Origin: Mycolicibacter virginiensis
Lineage (GTDB): Bacteria > Actinomycetota > Actinomycetes > Mycobacteriales > Mycobacteriaceae
Assembly (NCBI RefSeq): GCF_022374935.2
Contig: NZ_CP092430.2
Span: 3,472,001-3,536,000 of the forward strand
DNA length: 64,000 nt
Direction of reading: 5' to 3'
The translations under genes were made by a program, and so were the position numbers. Positions 60,431 through 64,000 of the stretch are shown piece by piece (the stretch's first letter is position 1; each line of letters begins with the position of its first letter). The notes below the pieces were generated by a model. That model was not told where the DNA came from and searched no databases. It saw only the letters and a list, made by a program, of their open reading frames with translations.

Positions 60431-62431
60431 TCAGCTGTTGGAGACCACCTTGACGACGCGGTCGTTGCCGCGGTCGGCGACGTAGACATTGCCGCGTTTG
60501 TCCACGGCGACGTCCAACGGGGCGTTGAGTCCGGTGAACGGCAGCACCACCGGGATCGCGGCACCGGCAGCCAGTTTCACGACCTTGTTGCGGTTGTGCT
60601 CGGTGACGTAGACGTCGCCGGCTTCGTCCACCGCGATGCCCCACGGGGCGACGATCCCCGCGAAGGGCAGCACCACCTGTTCGCCTGAGGCGGCCACCAG
60701 CTTGAGCACCCGGTTGTTGGCGGTGTCGGTGACGTAGACATTGCCGGCGGAGTCGACTGCCACCCCGTCTGGCTTGTTGAGGCCGACGAACGGCACCGTG
60801 GTCTGGGTGTTGGTGACGGTGTCCAGGCGCAGCACGACGTCGTTGCCGCGATCGGCGACATAGACATTGCCGCCGTCGGAGTCCACTGCCACCCCGTCGG
60901 GGTCGTCCAGGCCGGCGAACGGAAGCACCGTGTGAGTCTCGGAGTCCGCGCTGAGCTTGACCACCCGATTGTTGACATCGGAGAAGTACACGTTGCCGAT
61001 GCCGTCGACCGCCACGCCCCGCGGCTGGTATTGGTCGCTGAAGGGCACCACCGTCGAGGCGGCCGAGTCCGCGGCCAGGCGCACCACCCGGCCGTGGATG
61101 CCCTCACTGCTGACGTAGACGTTGCCGTCGCCGTCCAGCGCCACCCCACCCGGTGAGAGCCGGAAGTCCAGGTCGGTGAACGGCAGCACGTCCTGCGGCG
61201 GTGCCGCCACCGGCGTCGCCGACGAGGGCTCCGACACCACGTGCCCGATGCCGGCGACGACGGTGACCGCGGCAACCGCCGCGGCCGCCACCAGCACCGG
61301 CTTGCGGGGCAGCCGCCACCGTCGAGACGGGGTGGGGATGACCGTGGCCGGAGTCTGCAGGTCGTTGCGCAGCAGGGGTGACATCGGGAACGGCGCCGGG
61401 GGCGGCCCACCCAGACCGGTGCCCAAGGCGGTACCGAATCCGATGTCGGTCGGCGCCCATCCGGCCCGGCTCACGCCGGCCGACGCTGCGCCGCCACCTC
61501 GGCCCTCGGATCGGGGCTCGGGTTCCAGGCCGCCTGGCAGGTGCAGTGCGGGCTCGCCACGCCGCAGGATCCGGGACACCTGGTGGCGTTCGGGCTCGGT
61601 CAGCGCCTGGTAGGCCGCGGCGGCGAGTTCCCCGGCGCTGCTGTAGCGCTCCTCGGGTTTGCGAGCCAGCCCGCGGGCCAGCACCGCGTCGATGGCCGCC
61701 GGAACGCGCCCCGGGCGCAGCTTGCTCGGTTGTGGAGGCTCAGCGGTGCGGCGTTCTTCGATCGCCTCGTCGAGGGTGTCGGCGGAGAACGGGCACACCC
61801 CGCTGAGCGCCTCGGCCAACACCGCGGCCAGCGAGTAGATGTCGGCGAGGTGCGTGACCTGCTCGCCGGTCAGACGCTCGGGCGCCATATAGCTCAGGGT
61901 GCCGACCGCCGGCTTGGCCCGCACGCCCGGCTCGGCGATGGCCGCGGCCACCCCGAAGTCCATCAGATAGGCCAGGTCGTCCTCGGTGAGCAGGATGTTG
62001 TCGGGTTTGACGTCGCGGTGGACGACATAGGCGTTGTGGGCTGCGTCCAGGGCCGCGGCCACCTGCCGCACGATGGCCACCGCCCGCGGCGGGCTCAGTG
62101 GGCCTCCGTCGGCCAAGGCGGTGGCCAGGTCGGTGCCGTCGATCAGGCCGGTCTCGAGGTAGAGCACCTCGTCGATCTCGCCATAGGCGCGGATCGGCAC
62201 CACATGAGGCTCGGTCAACTGCCCGGCGGCTTCTGCCTCGTCCTCCAGTCGGCCGCGGAACGCCTCGTCGGCGGAGAGCGACTCGGAGATCAGCTTGAGC
62301 GCCACCGTCTCGTCGTTGCGGGTGTCCTCGGCCCGGTAGACCTCACCCACGACGCCGTGGCCGAGCAACCGCCCCAATTGATAGGGGCCGAATCGCGATC
62401 CGGTCCGCAAACCCGGCTCGGGATTGTTCAC
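60431..62431 (-). CDS. pknD: Ser/Thr kinase PknD with NHL beta-propeller sensor
   Basis: Receptor kinase of 666 residues. The kinase domain has GHGVVG (24-29), Lys46, HRDVKPDN with Asp140 and MDFG. One membrane helix lies near residues 376-399. The outer domain is a six-bladed propeller of NHL repeats, seen as repeated VAVDxxGNVYVxDxxNxRVxKL, typical of PknD. A phosphate-binding pstS lies directly upstream on the same strand, as pstS2 does in M. tuberculosis, so it may sense phosphate or a wall ligand. Confidence 0.93.
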   Translation of the reverse strand: MNNPEPGLRTGSRFGPYQLGRLLGHGVVGEVYRAEDTRNDETVALKLISESLSADEAFRGRLEDEAEAAGQLTEPHVVPIRAYGEIDEVLYLETGLIDGTDLATALADGGPLSPPRAVAIVRQVAAALDAAHNAYVVHRDVKPDNILLTEDDLAYLMDFGVAAAIAEPGVRAKPAVGTLSYMAPERLTGEQVTHLADIYSLAAVLAEALSGVCPFSADTLDEAIEERRTAEPPQPSKLRPGRVPAAIDAVLARGLARKPEERYSSAGELAAAAYQALTEPERHQVSRILRRGEPALHLPGGLEPEPRSEGRGGGAASAGVSRAGWAPTDIGFGTALGTGLGGPPPAPFPMSPLLRNDLQTPATVIPTPSRRWRLPRKPVLVAAAAVAAVTVVAGIGHVVSEPSSATPVAAPPQDVLPFTDLDFRLSPGGVALDGDGNVYVSSEGIHGRVVRLAADSAASTVVPFSDQYQPRGVAVDGIGNVYFSDVNNRVVKLSADSETHTVLPFAGLDDPDGVAVDSDGGNVYVADRGNDVVLRLDTVTNTQTTVPFVGLNKPDGVAVDSAGNVYVTDTANNRVLKLVAASGEQVVLPFAGIVAPWGIAVDEAGDVYVTEHNRNKVVKLAAGAAIPVVLPFTGLNAPLDVAVDKRGNVYVADRGNDRVVKVVSNS

Positions 62432-62515
62432 CGACGACGCTCCCTTCGACCACAGTGCCGCGCACTGCGGCGAAAGATTGGCTACCAGACTAACCGGCGC
62501 CGACGCCGCAAATGG

Positions 62516-63634
62516 TCACGAGATCGCGTTGACCGCCGTCTGGAGCCTGGTTTTGAAGGACGCCGGCAGTGGGATGAAGCCGTACTGGTCGAGCCGGTCC
62601 TGGCCTGGACCGATCGCAGCCTGCAGGAACGCCTTGACGGCCGTGCCGGTGGCGGCGTCGGGGTATTTCGAGCAGACCATCTGGTAGGTCGCCGACACGA
62701 TCGGGTAGGCGCCGTGTTCGGCCGGCCGGTAGAGGGACGCCGTGTCCAGCACCAGGTCGTTGTCGGGGTTGGCGTCGGACACGAATTTCGCCCCGGCGAT
62801 CGTCTTGCCGACCGATTCGGCGGAAATCGCCACCGGTGCCGAGCCGGCCGCGGTGACGATCTGAGCCATGGGCAGCTGTTTGCCGACCGCGAACGACCAT
62901 TCGTTGTAGGTGATGGATCCGTCGGTGGCCTGCAGCACCGCCGCGGCACCGTTATTGCCGGTGGCGCCTTCACCGATGCCGCCGTTGAACATGTCGCCGC
63001 CGCCGGCGTACCAGGCTCCGTCGGAGGCAACGTCGAGGTACTTCTGGAACATGGCGGTGCTCGGTGACCGGTCGCTGCGGTACACCACATGGATGGGCAG
63101 TGCGGGCAGCGCGACGCCGGCGTTGAGCGCCTTGATCGCGGGGTTGTCCCAGCTGCCGATGCTGCCGTTGAAGATCTTCGCCAGGGTGGGGCCGTCCAGG
63201 TTGAGGCTGTTCACCCCGTTGATGTGATAGGTGACGGCGATCGGACCGAACACCAACGGCAGGTCCCAGGCCGGCGAGCCGCATCGCTCCGCGGCCCGTT
63301 CCGGCTGCGACTTGGTGGCGTCCATGGCCACCTCGGAGCCGGCCAAGTCGATCTCGTTGGCGATGAAGTCATCGACTCCGGTGGCGGAGCCGTTGGCGTT
63401 GTAGACCAGCGCCTTCCCGGGACAGGCCCGGGAATAGGCGTAGGCGAACTGCTCGATCGCGTTGGCCTGGGCGGTCGACCCGCCGGCATGCAGTTCCTGC
63501 TTGCCCCCGCAGTCCACGCCTGCCGCCGGGTCCTCGGCGGACACCAATTGATCGGAGCCGCCGCCACAGGCCGAAACCGTCAGTGCGCCAACAGCCAGCA
63601 GGGCCGGCAGCACGGTCGATCGGCCGAATTTCAC
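62516..63634 (-). CDS. pstS: Phosphate-binding lipoprotein PstS
   Basis: Periplasmic-side lipoprotein that captures phosphate for the Pst transporter. The signal peptide ends with lipobox LTVSAC. Phosphate-contact segments include [23 protein letters not shown] and [19 protein letters not shown] at 63634 gives 372 residues. No pstABC genes are in the window. It sits upstream of pknD like pstS2 in M. tuberculosis, but the pair is here beside ctpC. Confidence 0.92.
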   Translation of the reverse strand: MKFGRSTVLPALLAVGALTVSACGGGSDQLVSAEDPAAGVDCGGKQELHAGGSTAQANAIEQFAYAYSRACPGKALVYNANGSATGVDDFIANEIDLAGSEVAMDATKSQPERAAERCGSPAWDLPLVFGPIAVTYHINGVNSLNLDGPTLAKIFNGSIGSWDNPAIKALNAGVALPALPIHVVYRSDRSPSTAMFQKYLDVASDGAWYAGGGDMFNGGIGEGATGNNGAAAVLQATDGSITYNEWSFAVGKQLPMAQIVTAAGSAPVAISAESVGKTIAGAKFVSDANPDNDLVLDTASLYRPAEHGAYPIVSATYQMVCSKYPDAATGTAVKAFLQAAIGPGQDRLDQYGFIPLPASFKTRLQTAVNAIS

Positions 63635-63716
63635 AGGACGACACTGTACCGCGACCCGCCGCGAGCGGGCCTGGTACGGCCGGATGCGGTGCGACCGGGA
63701 CTCCCGCGCCGCCGAG

Positions 63717-64000
63717 TCAGGACCGCGACGGGGTGTGCGATGACGGCGCGCCGGCCCCCGAGACCAGCAGCCGTGCACTGATCAGCGCGACCAGCATGAC
63801 CGCGACACAGATCAGCCCGTCGTCTTTGAGACCCCATTTGATCGCGACCAGCGTTGCCGTTCCGGCCGTCATGAGCAGCAGACCTGCGGCGGTGCCTCGG
63901 CCCGGTGCCGCCGAAACCGGAGCGTCCCAACCGGGCAGCGGATTGTTCTCCAACGGCCGCAGCACCATGAACAACAGCGCTACGCCGGCGGCCACGATGA
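63717..64000 (-). CDS. Membrane protein, partial (cut by window end)
   Basis: The C-terminal 90-odd residues of a small membrane protein; the open frame continues to the window edge, though a GTG at 63995 could be its start. Hydrophobic segments are [33 protein letters not shown] and [19 protein letters not shown]. No family was recognised. Confidence 0.6.
   Translation of the reverse strand, partial: IVAAGVALLFMVLRPLENNPLPGWDAPVSAAPGRGTAAGLLLMTAGTATLVAIKWGLKDDGLICVAVMLVALISARLLVSGAGAPSSHTPSRS

Overview
This is a high-GC chromosomal segment from a mycobacterium. Gene content and order follow the M. tuberculosis Rv3227-Rv3271c stretch: aroA, rsgA, desA3 and its reductase, ppk2, secA1, hpf, lpqB-mtrB-mtrA, tmk, sahH, alkB, manA-manB, whiB2, fbiA-fbiB, the dTDP-rhamnose and GDP-mannose genes, lcp1, pacL1-ctpC. 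PE, PPE and PGRS sequences, a DevRS (DosRS) pair and dense GTG/TTG starts with 4-bp overlaps support this. Species is not assigned. It looks like a non-tuberculous, possibly slow-growing, species. No rRNA, tRNA, CRISPR array, insertion sequence or phage was seen.

Layout. 1-4.3 kb: a broken PE-PPE-like tail, a transmembrane Ser/Thr kinase, then aroA-rsgA. 4.3-6.3 kb: an inserted PE/PPE pair with a large palindrome upstream and a terminator downstream. 6.3-16.9 kb: lipid desaturase system, PPK2, acyltransferase, SecA1, hibernation factor, ComF-like protein. 17-26.1 kb: an accessory 'NO and hypoxia' block between the comF-like gene and lpqB. It has a quinol-type nitric oxide reductase operon, an SDR, the DevR/DevS two-component system and an Acg-type nitroreductase, with DosR-type boxes before devR and the nitroreductase. 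26.1-34.8 kb: lpqB-mtrBA, tmk, sahH, and the alkane hydroxylase operon (alkB, one rubredoxin, TetR).

34.9-42.6 kb is the most unusual block: an adenylate cyclase, three small enzymes, then a Zur-like promoter driving a secreted Gly-rich PGRS protein with a His-Asp tail. That gene sits between a deletion remnant and an intact copy of an orphan Csb1/Cas7-like gene, and the intact copy overlaps a cation-efflux gene. 42.6-56.9 kb: sugar-nucleotide, F420 and cell-wall linkage genes (manA, manB, fbiAB, manC, wbbL, rmlD, lcp1). 56.9-60.4 kb: the zinc efflux pair pacL1-ctpC and a His-rich membrane protein. 60.4-64 kb: pknD, pstS and a partial membrane protein.

Main themes: (1) cell envelope supply (mannose, rhamnose, LCP ligase, SecA1); (2) response to hypoxia and NO (DevRS, NOR, nitroreductase, PPK2, acyltransferase, hibernation factor); (3) metal homeostasis, especially zinc (Zur-type promoter, His-Asp protein, CDF protein, PacL1-CtpC). 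Start sites were chosen from ribosome-binding sites, overlaps and remembered alignments to M. tuberculosis proteins; no database search was run.
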